Source: Amycolatopsis rubida
GTDB lineage: Bacteria; Actinomycetota; Actinomycetes; Mycobacteriales; Pseudonocardiaceae
Length of the DNA: 64,000 bases
Reading direction: 5' to 3'
Assembly (NCBI RefSeq): GCF_900115345.1
Contig: NZ_FOWC01000002.1
Coordinates: forward strand, 1 to 64,000
Under the pieces are notes generated by a model. The model saw only the letters and a list, made by a program, of their open reading frames with translations. It was not told the DNA's origin and made no database searches. Below are positions 52,574-61,691 of the stretch, piece by piece (the first letter of the stretch is position 1; every line of letters starts with the position of its first letter). Both the position numbers and the translations under genes were made by a program.

Positions 52574-53146
52574 TCAGGCAGTGGCGAGGGCCCGGTCCAC
52601 CAACGCCTCCAGCTCGGTGTCCGGAGGCTCGTAACCGAAGATCGCCCGCAGGTAGATCGGCGCGAGCACCACATCGAAGACATGCGCCACCGTCGGCGGC
52701 TTGCCGCCCGCCTCCGCGACCCGGTCCAGTGCCCGCTGCAACTGCGCGGTCCGCTGCCGCAGATACCCGGCCGCATCGGCGGCGGGCTGCTCGCCCTGCC
52801 CGCCCCCGAGCGGGGAGGTCGCCGCGGCCAGCGCGCGGAACAACGCGAACCCCTCGCGCGTCTTCACCTGCCCGGCGACCGCGTGCGCCCAGTCGAGCAG
52901 GTCGCGGCGCAGATCGCCGCTGTCCGGGAACGGGGCTTCCTCGTTGAGCTGCGTGACGGCGACGTCGAGAACGAGCGATTCGATCCGGCCCCACCGCCGG
53001 TAGATCGTCACCTCGTGCACACCGGACCGTTCGGACACTTCCCGCACCGACGGCTGATCGCGTCCCTCGGCGAACAACTCGCGCACGGCGTTGTGCACCG
53101 CGGCGCGCGTACGAGCGGTACGGCCTCCAGGACGGGTGTCTGCCAT
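52574..53146 (-). CDS. TetR-family regulator, last gene of the esterase-MFS operon
   Basis: 190 residues. HTH: TRAAVHNAVRELFAEGRDQP, VREVSERSGVHEVTIYRRWG. The C-terminal ligand domain is Ala-rich (EGFALFRALAAATSPLGGGQ). It follows the MFS gene by 23 bases and so probably responds to the exported compound, possibly controlling the efflux genes. It also lies upstream of the SDR-pxpABC operon on the same strand. Confidence 0.9.
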   Translation of the reverse strand: MADTRPGGRTARTRAAVHNAVRELFAEGRDQPSVREVSERSGVHEVTIYRRWGRIESLVLDVAVTQLNEEAPFPDSGDLRRDLLDWAHAVAGQVKTREGFALFRALAAATSPLGGGQGEQPAADAAGYLRQRTAQLQRALDRVAEAGGKPPTVAHVFDVVLAPIYLRAIFGYEPPDTELEALVDRALATA

Positions 53147-53169
53147 AGGACCAGGCTAGCGTTCGCGGC

Positions 53170-54666
53170 TCAGGCCGCCGGGTCAGCGGGCAACGGCAAG
53201 GGACCGCTGCGGAACAGCAGCGCGGCCAGCAGCGCGCTGCCGAGGAAGACTGCCGCCGCGATCCAGAACACCAGGCGGTATCCGGCGAAGGTCGCCTCGG
53301 CAAGGGTCCCGGTCGCTGGATGCGCGGCCAGGTATCCGGCGATCGCGGACGTCGTGAGCGAGCTGAACACCGCGGTTCCGATCGACCCGCCGATCTGCTG
53401 GGCCGTCGTCACCATCGCGGACGCCACCCCGGCGTCGTGCGGCTGGACACCGCTGGTCGCGGCGTTCTGCACCGGGCCGAAGATGAATCCGAAGCCGATC
53501 CCGGTGACGAGCAGGGCGGGCAGGATGTTCGCGGCGTAACTCGAGTCCGCGCCGATTCCGGTGAGGATGACCATGCCGGCGGCGGCGAGCAGACAGCCGG
53601 ACGGAACGATCGGCCGAGGTCCCCAGCGCGGCAGGAGCACCGCCCCGGAGAACACCGCTCCCACCATGACCAGGCCGATCATCGGCAGGAACGCCACCCC
53701 GGTCTGCAGCGGGCCGAACCCCAGCGTGTTCGCGAGATAGAAGGTGAGAAACAGGAAGATCGCGAACATCCCGGTCCCGGTGATGCCCAAGGTCAGGTAC
53801 GCGGCTCCGCGGACCCGGTCGAGGAGCACCCGCAGCGGCAGCAGCGGATGGGCGGTACGGCGTTCGACGACCACGAACGCGGCGATGAGCGCGCCGCCCG
53901 CGAGCACCGGCCCGAGTGTCCGGAGGTCGTGCCAGCCGTTCCGTTCCGCGGTGCCGAGGCCGAAGACGATCCCGATCAGACCGAGCACCACCGCGGCGGT
54001 GCCCGCGACGTCGAGCCTTGCCCGCTGCGGCCGATCGCCGTCGTGGAGGAGGATCAGCCCGCCGGCGAACGCGATCGCGGCGATGATCAGGTTGACGTAG
54101 AGGCACCACCGCCACGACAGGCCCTGCGTGAGGACGCCGCCGAGCAGCAATCCCACGGCTCCGCCGGCACCGGAGATCGCGCCGAAGACGCCGAACGCAC
54201 GGCCGCGTTCCTTGGCGTCGTCGGCGAAGGTGATGGACAGCAAGGACAACGCGGCCGGCGCGAGCAGCGCGGCGAACGCGCCCTGACCGATTCGCGCGGC
54301 CAGCAGGGTCGCGAAATTCCCGGCGGCGCCGCCGACGGCGGAGGCGACCGCGAACCCGCCGACGCTGACGAGGAACAGCCGCTTCCGTCCGAAGTAGTCA
54401 GCGAGCCTTCCGCCGAGAAGCAGGAGGCTGCCGAACGCGAGCGCGTAGCCGGTGAGCACCCATTGCCGGTAGTCGGCGGGGAACCCGAGGTCGTGCTGTG
54501 CGCTCGGCAGGGCGATGTTGACGATCGTGGAATCGAGGATGTCCATCAGCTGGGCGAGGCTCAGCACGACGAGCGTCAGCCAGCGATGCTGGTGGCGCAC
54601 GGCGTTTCCGGGCGCGCTTCGGGGAGCCGACGGGGCGATCCCGGTCGGCGAGGGGTCAGAAGTCAT
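53170..54666 (-). CDS. MFS drug-efflux transporter (DHA2, 14 helices)
   Basis: 498 residues. MDILDSTIVNIALPSAQHDL is the helix-1 signature of the EmrB/QacA group; motif A is GGRLADYFGRKRLFLVSVG; helix 4 has RIGQGAFAALLAPAALSLL; and motif C-like GAISGAGGAVGLLLGGVLT follows. A proton antiporter for hydrophobic drugs. It lies 26 bases after the oxidoreductase gene and before the TetR in the same operon. Confidence 0.93.
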   Translation of the reverse strand: MTSDPSPTGIAPSAPRSAPGNAVRHQHRWLTLVVLSLAQLMDILDSTIVNIALPSAQHDLGFPADYRQWVLTGYALAFGSLLLLGGRLADYFGRKRLFLVSVGGFAVASAVGGAAGNFATLLAARIGQGAFAALLAPAALSLLSITFADDAKERGRAFGVFGAISGAGGAVGLLLGGVLTQGLSWRWCLYVNLIIAAIAFAGGLILLHDGDRPQRARLDVAGTAAVVLGLIGIVFGLGTAERNGWHDLRTLGPVLAGGALIAAFVVVERRTAHPLLPLRVLLDRVRGAAYLTLGITGTGMFAIFLFLTFYLANTLGFGPLQTGVAFLPMIGLVMVGAVFSGAVLLPRWGPRPIVPSGCLLAAAGMVILTGIGADSSYAANILPALLVTGIGFGFIFGPVQNAATSGVQPHDAGVASAMVTTAQQIGGSIGTAVFSSLTTSAIAGYLAAHPATGTLAEATFAGYRLVFWIAAAVFLGSALLAALLFRSGPLPLPADPAA

Positions 54667-54692
54667 GAAGTTCTCTCGGTTGAGTTGGCCCG

Positions 54693-55595
54693 TCAGCCGG
54701 GCAGCAGGACGAGTTTTCCGCGCACGCGGCCCGATTCGCCGACCCGGTGCGCTTCCGCGACGTCGGCCAGCGGGAAGGTCCGCCCGACCGGCAGGGTGAA
54801 TTTTCCGGCTTCGACCAGTTCGCCGAGCTGGGCCAGGACATAAAGCGCGTGCCCGCCGTCGCCGCGGCTGAAGCGCACGCCGTACTGCTCGGCACCGGCG
54901 AAGTCGGCGATGGTGATGACGTGCTCCGGACCGCCCGCGAGCTGGATCAGCTCCGGCAGGACGCCGCTTCCGGCGACGTCCAGCGCCAGGTCGACACCGT
55001 CGGGTGCGAGCGCGCGGACCCGGTCTGCCATACCCGGTCCGTAGGCAACGGGTTCGGCACCGAGCGAGCGCAGAAAGTCATGTGTGGCAGGGCTTCCCGT
55101 GCCGATTGGCCGTGCGCCCCGAGCCGCGGCAAGCTGAACCGCGGCACCGCCGACGCTGCCGGAAGCACCGTTGACGAGCACCGTGGCGCCACGCTCGACA
55201 CCGAGCTGGTCGAGCGCACGCGCGGCCGTCTCCGCCGCGGCGGGCAATGCGGCCGCCTCGGCGAAACTGAGCGACGGCGGGATGGGCGCGTAGCAGGACA
55301 ACACGGTCAATTCCGCTTGTGCGCCACCGGAAGCGGAGAATCCGAACACGCGGTCACCGATCGCGGCATCCGTGACCCCCTCGCCGAGTTCGTCCACGAC
55401 GCCCGCCGCCTCGTGTCCCAGGGTCTGCGGGAGTTCCTGGTCCATCAGGCCCTGGCGTTTCTTCCAGTCGCTCGCGTTGATTCCTGCGGCGCGCACCGAG
55501 ATCCGGACCTCGCCGGGGCCCGGATGCGGATCCGGGACGTCGACGAGGTCGAGGACTTCCGGGCCGCCGAAGGTGCTGAACCGGACCGATTTCAC
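54693..55595 (-). CDS. Zinc-independent quinone oxidoreductase (MDR superfamily)
   Basis: 300 residues from GTG 55595 with AAGGA 7 bases upstream; GTGA overlap with the esterase stop. GroES-like N-domain: HPGPGEVRISVRAAGINASD, TLGHEAAGVVDELGEGV. The Rossmann motif is VLVNGASGSVGGAAVQLAAA. Zinc-ligand Cys/His residues of true alcohol dehydrogenases are not conserved, so it is NADPH:quinone-reductase-like. It probably reduces an enone or quinone handled together with the esterase and MFS. Confidence 0.88.
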   Translation of the reverse strand: MKSVRFSTFGGPEVLDLVDVPDPHPGPGEVRISVRAAGINASDWKKRQGLMDQELPQTLGHEAAGVVDELGEGVTDAAIGDRVFGFSASGGAQAELTVLSCYAPIPPSLSFAEAAALPAAAETAARALDQLGVERGATVLVNGASGSVGGAAVQLAAARGARPIGTGSPATHDFLRSLGAEPVAYGPGMADRVRALAPDGVDLALDVAGSGVLPELIQLAGGPEHVITIADFAGAEQYGVRFSRGDGGHALYVLAQLGELVEAGKFTLPVGRTFPLADVAEAHRVGESGRVRGKLVLLPG

Positions 55596-57103
55596 GAGGT
55601 CGTCCTTTCTCGGCCCGAGGCCGGGGATCGCAGAGGCAGGCACGGGAAATCGTGGCCCGCCCACAGGTTCGCCGACAGCTGCTCCGGATAGGACCGCACG
55701 ATCGGGTCGGCGCCGATCACCCAGGTCGTCCCCGCGGCGTCGAATTCGCCCCATCCGGGGCCCTCGCCGCGCGCGAAGCCGGTCCACGCCGCCCTCATCG
55801 CCGCCGAGAGTGCGGCGAGTTCGGCATTCGGCGGCGGCGGCCCCAGCATTTTCTCGGCCAACGGCCCGGTCAGGTTGCCGAAGGTCAGCGCGACGTCGAC
55901 GCCGTGGCAAGCGCCCAGCACCCCGCCGGATCCGGGGGCTTCGAGGACGAACTCGTACAGGTACGAGCGGCCGGTGTGCTCCCGGGCGAGGTTCGCCGAG
56001 GGCATGCGGAACAGCCAGTCGGAATGGAGCGTCTCGTAGAGCTGCTCCGGCGTCGCCTCCGGGAAAGCCGCGCGGTAGCCCTCCGGTGCCAACGCGACGA
56101 GCGCGTCCGCGGTCATTTCCTCGGTGACCCGCCCGAGCAGTCCGCGCCCGGCGAGCATCTTCCGGAACTCGTCGCGGGTGTGCCCGACGATCAGTTCGAC
56201 GTCCCGGGAAGCTCCGTCGCGGAGCGCTTGCCAAGGCGTGGCAGGAAGAACGTCACCGTCGACCACCGGCGAGAACGGCGTCACCCCGTACGCGAAGGCG
56301 CCCCAGCGGTCGGCGTGCTCGCGCAGGTCAAGCGCGTCCACCGCCGCGACCAGCGAGAGATCGCGGAGCCCCTCGACGGTGGCCGTGGTCCCGGCACTCG
56401 CCGCGATCGTGGCCATGACATCCGCCGCCAGCTCCGGGGAGACGAACGTGCCCGGCACACTCTGCGCGATCGCCCGACGGAACAGTCCTGCCGCACTCGG
56501 CATCGCGAGCAACGCGGCGACCCCGCCCGCGCCCGCGGACTGGCCGAACACCGTGACCTGGCGGGGATCGCCGCCGAACGCGGCCACGTTGTCCCGGACC
56601 CATTCGAGCGCCGCGACCTGGTCCAGCAGCCCGCGATTCGCCGGAGCCCCGGCGAGCTGCCCGAAGCCTTCGACGCCGACGCGGTAGTTGAAGGTCACCA
56701 CGACGACGCCCTCTTCGGCGAGGACCGCCCCGTCGTATCCGGGATCGGCCGCACTGCCCGCGAGGTAGCCACCGCCGTAAATCCACACCATGACCGGACG
56801 GTTGCCGGACAGCTCGGCGGTCCAGACATTCGCGGTGAGACAGCCGCGCCCGTCGTCGAACGGATTCGGCGGCGGCGCGACCGCGGACGACGGCACTTCC
56901 GCCTGGGCCGGGATCGGCCCGAAGTCCTCGGCGTCGAGGACGTTCTCCCAGGAACGAGGCGGCTGAGGCGCCGCGAAGCGCAGCTCGCCCACGGGTGCCG
57001 CGGCGAAGGGGATGCCGCGGAAGACCGCGAGGGTTCCCTCGGTCCCGCCGCGCACCCGGCCGTGGGCGGTCTGCGCCACCGGCCGCTCTGTCTCTGCTTC
57101 CAC
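55592..57103 (-). CDS. Type-B carboxylesterase
   Basis: 503 residues from GTG 57103, chosen because both operator palindromes would then lie directly upstream; starts at 57109 and 57151 are possible but would place coding sequence in the operators. Features: AVFRGIPFAAAPVGELRFAA, oxyanion GGGYLAGS, nucleophile in VTVFGQSAGAGGVAAL near residue 180, and catalytic His in LGACHGVDVALTFG. Cleaves carboxylic esters; no signal peptide. It heads the operon esterase-oxidoreductase-MFS-TetR and is probably repressed by the TetR encoded at 57424. Confidence 0.92.
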   Translation of the reverse strand: MEAETERPVAQTAHGRVRGGTEGTLAVFRGIPFAAAPVGELRFAAPQPPRSWENVLDAEDFGPIPAQAEVPSSAVAPPPNPFDDGRGCLTANVWTAELSGNRPVMVWIYGGGYLAGSAADPGYDGAVLAEEGVVVVTFNYRVGVEGFGQLAGAPANRGLLDQVAALEWVRDNVAAFGGDPRQVTVFGQSAGAGGVAALLAMPSAAGLFRRAIAQSVPGTFVSPELAADVMATIAASAGTTATVEGLRDLSLVAAVDALDLREHADRWGAFAYGVTPFSPVVDGDVLPATPWQALRDGASRDVELIVGHTRDEFRKMLAGRGLLGRVTEEMTADALVALAPEGYRAAFPEATPEQLYETLHSDWLFRMPSANLAREHTGRSYLYEFVLEAPGSGGVLGACHGVDVALTFGNLTGPLAEKMLGPPPPNAELAALSAAMRAAWTGFARGEGPGWGEFDAAGTTWVIGADPIVRSYPEQLSANLWAGHDFPCLPLRSPASGRERTTS

Positions 57104-57132
57104 GAACACTGTTCTATCAACGAACAGTGTTC
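57104..57132. promoter_or_regulatory. Tandem TetR operators of the esterase operon
   Basis: GAACACTGTTC (57104-57114) and GAACAGTGTTC (57122-57132), each a 5+1+5 perfect palindrome, centres 18 bases apart (nearly two helical turns). The same core occurs before the TetR gene at 58170. Confidence 0.85.
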
Positions 57133-57220
57133 CTGTCAACGCGGGGTGCACCCTCGCGGACCGGTTCCCCGCGCCGGACGCCTAAGCCGGGCAGCCCGAA
57201 CCGCTGGCTGCCGCAGGTCT

Positions 57221-57249
57221 GTGAAGGACCCTTGAGGGAATCTGATTTC
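57221..57249. repeat. Half copy of the hairpin repeat family (member E)
   Basis: GTGAAGGACCCTTGAGGGAA then TCTGATTTC matches the left arm and centre of members A and B. The right arm is replaced by unrelated sequence (CCTGCCAGGGAGG). It lies downstream of the TetR at 57424 and looks like a truncated copy. Confidence 0.7.
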
Positions 57250-57423
57250 CCCTGCCAGGGAGGTGAGCCAGGCGGCTCCCGGGATCGACGAAATGCCCGA
57301 TCGGCCCCGGATCGGCCGTCTCGGCAAAGTCTGCCCGGCCCGCAAGGTGCTTCGGCGGCTTGGGCAAGCGCGCCCGGCGAGGGCGGGAACGAACCCGCGA
57401 AGGTCAACGGCAGCGGCAATCGC

Positions 57424-58140
57424 CTAGCGACGCGCCAGACCGTCGATCATCACCTCAAGCGTGAAGTCGAACCGGTCATGCCCCTCGCCGGCCGTCAACT
57501 CGGCGGCATGGCTCGCGGTGTACGGAAATTCCTCGGCGGGCAGCGAAGCGAGCCGCCGCCGCATCTCGTCCCGTCCGACGACCCATACGGCGTCCTTCTC
57601 CTCCACCCGCCGGTGCACGATCGACGTCTCAAGGCAGTAGGCAGCCACGTAGAGCAGCAGGGAATCCACCCCCCACGCCGCGGCCTGCGCCGGGACGCCG
57701 CCGTTCCGCAGGATCGCCAGCATCCCCTCGTTGAGCCGCGCGGTGTCGAGGTCGGTGGGCGCCACCGCGAACGCCGCGCCGGATATCCCGGGGTAGGCCA
57801 GGTACAGATCGCGCAGCTGGACGCACACGTCGCGAATCTGCTCGCGCCAGTTCGCGGCGGCCGGCTTCGGCAGGACGATTTTCGCGCACAGCCGTGCGAT
57901 GAGCAGCTCGTCGAGATCGGTCTTGTTGACCACGTGCGCGTAGAGCGAGGCGGGACCGGTGTTCAGCGCGTCGGCCACGCGGCGCATGGACAACGCCTCG
58001 TACCCCTCGGTGGCGATGATCTCCAACGCGGCCTCGACGACCTGCTCGACAGTGATCGGAACGGTGCGCCGCCGGGGTTTCGGGCCGGTTCCGGATTTCG
58101 GTGGCTGGTGCCGTGCCGCGCGCCGTTCTTTGGGGTCCAC
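57424..58140 (-). CDS. TetR-family repressor of the esterase operon
   Basis: 238 residues. HTH: VVEAALEIIATEGYEALSMR, VADALNTGPASLYAHVVNKT, a pattern found in the TetR_C (tetracycline-repressor-like) subgroup. The C-terminal domain has YPGISGAAFAVAPTDLDTAR and VDSLLLYVAAYCLETSIVHR. Its own promoter and the esterase promoter carry the same GAACAnTGTTC palindrome, so autoregulation and control of the neighbour operon are very likely. Ligand unknown, perhaps an ester or its product. Confidence 0.92.
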   Translation of the reverse strand: MDPKERRAARHQPPKSGTGPKPRRRTVPITVEQVVEAALEIIATEGYEALSMRRVADALNTGPASLYAHVVNKTDLDELLIARLCAKIVLPKPAAANWREQIRDVCVQLRDLYLAYPGISGAAFAVAPTDLDTARLNEGMLAILRNGGVPAQAAAWGVDSLLLYVAAYCLETSIVHRRVEEKDAVWVVGRDEMRRRLASLPAEEFPYTASHAAELTAGEGHDRFDFTLEVMIDGLARR

Positions 58141-58169
58141 CGGTGCACCTTATCGCGGAGCGTTCGTTC

Positions 58170-58186
58170 GCCGAACACTGTTCGGC
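58170..58186. promoter_or_regulatory. TetR operator in its own promoter
   Basis: GCCGAACACTGTTCGGC, a perfect 8+1+8 palindrome, 30 bases before the TetR start. It contains GAACACTGTTC exactly as at 57104. Confidence 0.85.
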
Positions 58187-58210
58187 CAGGATGCCGCCGA
58201 TTCGGTCTCA

Positions 58211-58231
58211 ATATACAGTTCATAGGTATAT
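58211..58231. promoter_or_regulatory. Candidate PadR operator
   Basis: ATATAC (58211-58216) and GTATAT (58226-58231) are perfect inverted arms around 9 bases, ending 9 bases before the PadR start. AT-rich inverted repeats of this size are usual for PadR proteins. Confidence 0.55.
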
Positions 58232-58240
58232 GCTTCTCTC

Positions 58241-58579
58241 ATGAATGACGGTGCTCTGCGCGAGCCGACCTTCCTGGTCCTCACCGCGCTTGCCGCCCAG
58301 CCGCAGCACGGCTACGGCGTGCTGCGCGATGTCGAAACGATCTCCGACGGCCAAGTCAAGCTGCGAGCCGGCACGTTGTACGCCGCGCTGGACCGGCTTC
58401 ACGCGGAGGGCTGGGTGGAAGTGGATCGCGAAGAGGTCGTGGACAGCAGGCTGCGCCGCTACTACCGCCTGACCGAACCAGGCGCCGCGCGACTGGCCGC
58501 GGAAGTCCAGCGACGGCAACGCCACACGACTGCCGCCGAACAACGGCTTCAGCTCCGCGATGCGGGAGGATTGGCGTGA
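58241..58579 (+). CDS. PadR-family regulator
   Basis: 112 residues. The winged HTH spans about residues 12-85: VLTALAAQPQHGYGVLRDVE, KLRAGTLYAALDRLHAEGWV, RRYYRLTEPGAARL. It is the short single-domain PadR type. It is translationally coupled (GTGA) to the membrane-protein gene, a common arrangement in which PadR represses its own operon. Confidence 0.93.
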   Translation: MNDGALREPTFLVLTALAAQPQHGYGVLRDVETISDGQVKLRAGTLYAALDRLHAEGWVEVDREEVVDSRLRRYYRLTEPGAARLAAEVQRRQRHTTAAEQRLQLRDAGGLA

Positions 58580-59526
58580 GCGACCTCAAGCGACGCTACC
58601 GGCGGCTGCTGGCTTTGTACCCGCTCGCGCACCGAGCCGCGCACGGCGAAGAAATGCTGGGGGTATTGCTCGACGGTGCCGGAAACCGAAGCAAGCCAGG
58701 GGTTGCCGAGACGCTTGACCTCGTCTGGGGTGCCGCCCAAGTCCACTGGCGACACGCTTTGAGCAAGCACTCCCGGCGAGACACTTTGGCGATAGTCAGC
58801 CTGCTGGCACCGGTGCTGCTGCTGACCGGAGCCGCCTCCACAGTCCGCGAGATCCGGAGCGTGGCCCGGCTGGACAGTGCGGGCTTGCGGATGTGGTTCG
58901 GAGCGCTCGCCGACGTCCCGGTGTGGTCGGGCTGGCTGGCCGCCGTGGTGCTCGGCGTGTGCGGCATGCGTCGTGCCTCGGTGATCCTGGCGTGGGTGGC
59001 TAATGCCGCCTTGATCACTGTCGCACTTCTCGACCCCGCCCGCCATTGGTCGGTGGATGTGGCTCCGGGCTGGGTGCTGCTCAGCGTTTTCGCGGCACTC
59101 GCGATGACCGCGTCCCCGGGGCCACGCCATGGCTTGGCTCTGCTGGGCCGACTGCGACTGTCCGTCCTCGCTTGCACAGTCGTTGTGCTGCTTGGGCTTA
59201 CGACGACCGTCCGGGGCATGCATCTGCCGCTCGCCCAATTGGTGCAACTGGCAGTGCTCGTGGCCGGTGTCTTCGCCGCCTGCCGCCTTCGCGTCCGAAG
59301 CGGTCGCCGTGCGGCGTTGATCCTTCTTGCGCCGCTTATCGTCGTCCCAGTCGCCGCGCGCCTGCTCGGATACCTGGATGTCTACCCGGTTCTGCCGCTC
59401 GTTCTTTACGCCGCACCGGTCGTTGTCACGCTGGGATTCGGCGTCCTGCTTCATCGTTTCGACCGGCATTCCCGCGCGACCTCTCCGGATTCTCCGATTC
59501 CGCCCTCCCCGGCCCGGCCGTTGTGA
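58576..59526 (+). CDS. Multi-helix membrane protein coupled to PadR
   Basis: 316 residues from GTG 58576. The cytoplasmic N-terminus LKRRYRRLLALYPLAHRAAH then GEEMLGVLLDGAGN is like the permease-prefix helix found in PadR-linked proteins. About eight hydrophobic helices follow (IVSLLAPVLLLTGAA, LVQLAVLVAGVFAA, LVLYAAPVVVTLGFGVLL). No transporter signature. Function unknown; probably a stress- or envelope-related partner of the PadR. Confidence 0.8.
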   Translation: MSDLKRRYRRLLALYPLAHRAAHGEEMLGVLLDGAGNRSKPGVAETLDLVWGAAQVHWRHALSKHSRRDTLAIVSLLAPVLLLTGAASTVREIRSVARLDSAGLRMWFGALADVPVWSGWLAAVVLGVCGMRRASVILAWVANAALITVALLDPARHWSVDVAPGWVLLSVFAALAMTASPGPRHGLALLGRLRLSVLACTVVVLLGLTTTVRGMHLPLAQLVQLAVLVAGVFAACRLRVRSGRRAALILLAPLIVVPVAARLLGYLDVYPVLPLVLYAAPVVVTLGFGVLLHRFDRHSRATSPDSPIPPSPARPL

Positions 59527-59575
59527 TTGACTGACCGGCACGAAGTGATCGCGGGCCCGAAGGGATACCGAGGTC

Positions 59576-59905
59576 ATGACGCAAGGGGTCAGCATGCCGG
59601 TCGACGGCGGCGACGCCATTCTTTTCGAGACCGATCCGGCCGCTGGCGGAAACCAGCCGGTCGGCGGCGGTGCGTCGATCGAGCAGGCGTCCGAGTCGGT
59701 CCAGGAGGCGCTCCAGCGCGTCCGGCCCGCCGCCGAGGCCGTGCTCGCCGAGTTCCGGGCGATGGAGTGGCAACCGTCCAAGGTCAGTCCGCAGTTCGGC
59801 ATCAGGGTCACCGGCGAGGCGAACCTGGCGAGCGCCAAAACCGCGGGCGAAGCGAACTTCACGGTCAGCATGGAGTGGACCGCGCCGTCGCCGATCCCAC
59901 GGTAA
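59576..59905 (+). CDS. Trypco1 (CU044_2847 family) protein
   Basis: 109 residues. The pattern matches the trypsin-co-occurring domain 1: GGDAILFETDPAAG, helix SVQEALQRVRPAAEAVLAEF, then SPQFGIRVTGEANLASAKTA and NFTVSMEW. Such proteins occur next to trypsin-like or effector proteins in putative actinobacterial conflict or signalling systems. Here the partner gene immediately downstream is decayed. Biochemical role unknown. Confidence 0.75.
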   Translation: MTQGVSMPVDGGDAILFETDPAAGGNQPVGGGASIEQASESVQEALQRVRPAAEAVLAEFRAMEWQPSKVSPQFGIRVTGEANLASAKTAGEANFTVSMEWTAPSPIPR

Positions 59906-60760
59906 CGGTGAACTGGGCAGCCGCGGACACTTCGCCGACCCCGATCCTCCTCCCCGCCCCGGACGGCCGGTTGACCGCGCTGATCGTGCGGAACGGGTCG
60001 ATGCAGCTCAGCACCGTGCCCACGGCCGACGCCAAGCCCGCCGCCACCACCTCGTGGAACCCGCACGCCCGGTCGCCGGACGGCCAGCGCCGGGCAGCCC
60101 GCACCCAGGCCGGAGAACTCGCCCTCCTGGACGCACGGCAACAGGTGCTGAAGCAGGTCTCAGTGCCCTCGCCGACTGCGCTTTCCTTTGATCCCAGAGG
60201 GAACACCTCCTGTCCGTCAGCGGCGACGGCACGCTGCGGACCTACCGGGCGAACGACCTCCGCGCCGCCGCTGCCGCTGACCACGCGAGCCGATGTCGCC
60301 GAGGCGAAGGCAAGACCAGGACATCCCGGGCAGCTCTTCGTCTACGACGGGAAACGGCCGCGGTGTGGGATCTCCCGAGCCGGAAAGCGATCGAGACGTT
60401 CCCGGCACCCCGGCCATCGACCCCACCGGTTCCCTCGCGGCCATGGTCAACGGACTGGAGAGCGGCGTAGTCCTCCTCGGCCTGAACGCGAACCGGACGC
60501 TGCCGGCGTCGATGAACGCTCTGCACGGCATCGACGGCGACTACCTGTTCGGGGAAGCCACCCTCGACTTCCCGGTGTGGCGCTGGCCCGGCCACAGACT
60601 GGTCACCGACATCAAACTCGGCGACCAATCGCTCCACCGGGCCGTCGAGAACGGAGAGCTGGCGCTTGACACGAGACCGGGTCTTCACTCCGGCCGAGAG
60701 GACCCTGCTGCCCGCCGGTGCCGAGCAAAGCCGGCCGTGCGGGTAAGACTGCCCTTCCAG
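59906..60760 (+). pseudogene. Beta-propeller (WD40-like) partner of Trypco1, decayed
   Basis: Protein-like pieces lie in shifting frames: PILLPAPDGRLTALIVRNGS, GELALLDARQQVLKQVSVP with TALSFDPRG, then (next frame) LSVSGDGTLRTYRANDLRAA, VWDLPSRKAIETFP, and (another frame) GSLAAMVNGLESGVVLLGLN, VWRWPGHRLVTDIKLGDQSL. The short repeats with W-D and G-D-G-T-L-R signatures are WD40-type blades. At least three frame changes occur and no start or protease domain is present. It was probably a trypsin/WD40 effector linked to the Trypco1 gene. Confidence 0.6.
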
Positions 60761-60797
60761 CCGCTCAATCCCGGCCGGCAGGGCACCACGCGACCGC

Positions 60798-61676
60798 TCA
60801 CCAGACCGCGACCGGATTGACCGGCACCCCCGTCAGCCCGAGGATCCGAGGCGGAGCAGCCACGAACAGGAAGCTGTACCGCCCGAGCTCAGCGCAAACC
60901 GACGCCAATTCGTCGGCGTCCACTGCGTCGATCAACGGCATCCCCAGCCGAGGGAGAGCCACTCCGTGCATCGCGGGCGGGGAGCACACGGGCGGGTAGG
61001 CATCCGAGAGATCCCCGGCGTACAAGGACACCCCTCGGTCGTGCATCCACCGCGTCGCGTCCAGGCTCATGCCGGGCATGGGGTTGCCGCTGTATCGGGT
61101 CTGCACCCAGCCGAACCGCGCGACGAGGGCGTCTCCGGGTTCGACGTGGACGTTGAAACGTTCCTCCGCGGCTTCGAGGTCCTGCGCGGTGAGCGCGCGG
61201 TCGGCGGGCACCGGGCCGTCGGCGCCGAAATCCAGCAGGATTCCCCTGGTCACGATGCCTTCGGCGAATGCCGTGGTCGATCCGTGCACGACGCCGCCCA
61301 TCGTGACGCTCTCGTTCGCCGGGCGGCCGGGATACACCTGTCCGTCCTGCGGGATGTGCGCGAGCGCGTCCAGGTGCGTGGACAGGGGGTGGTGGTTCGT
61401 CACGGTCAGGGCGTCCGCGTACGCGATCGCTGGGCTTCCGGTGTACAGCATCAGCTGCTGGACCGGCGATTCTTCGGCGGTCCGCGGCGGGAAGGGGCCG
61501 CTGAGCACCGGAGCCGGCTGGATCGGCACCGCCAGGGACACCGAGCGGCCGGTGCGCACCTCGCGCGCGGCGCGTTCGCGGACCTCGTCGGTGATCAGGT
61601 TCAGGGTGCCGAGTTCGTCGTCGGCGCCCCAGCGGCCCCAGTTGCTCGGCAGGTCGTTCGGCTCGCTCATGCTCAT
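60798..61676 (-). CDS. Cyclase-family (kynurenine formamidase-like) metal hydrolase
   Basis: 292 residues. The start SNWGRWGADDELGTLNLITD is typical of the cyclase family (PF04199). The metal-binding segment is NHHPLSTHLDALAHIPQDG, matching H-x(3)-STHxDxxxH in place of the usual HxGTHxDxPxH. RGILLDFGADG and GDALVARFGWVQTRY follow. It probably hydrolyses an N-formyl amide, lactone or ester in the cytoplasm. On the same strand as the HxlR, which starts further upstream; 15 bases separate the genes. Confidence 0.88.
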   Translation of the reverse strand: MSMSEPNDLPSNWGRWGADDELGTLNLITDEVRERAAREVRTGRSVSLAVPIQPAPVLSGPFPPRTAEESPVQQLMLYTGSPAIAYADALTVTNHHPLSTHLDALAHIPQDGQVYPGRPANESVTMGGVVHGSTTAFAEGIVTRGILLDFGADGPVPADRALTAQDLEAAEERFNVHVEPGDALVARFGWVQTRYSGNPMPGMSLDATRWMHDRGVSLYAGDLSDAYPPVCSPPAMHGVALPRLGMPLIDAVDADELASVCAELGRYSFLFVAAPPRILGLTGVPVNPVAVW

Positions 61677-61691
61677 GATCGTACGGAGAAG

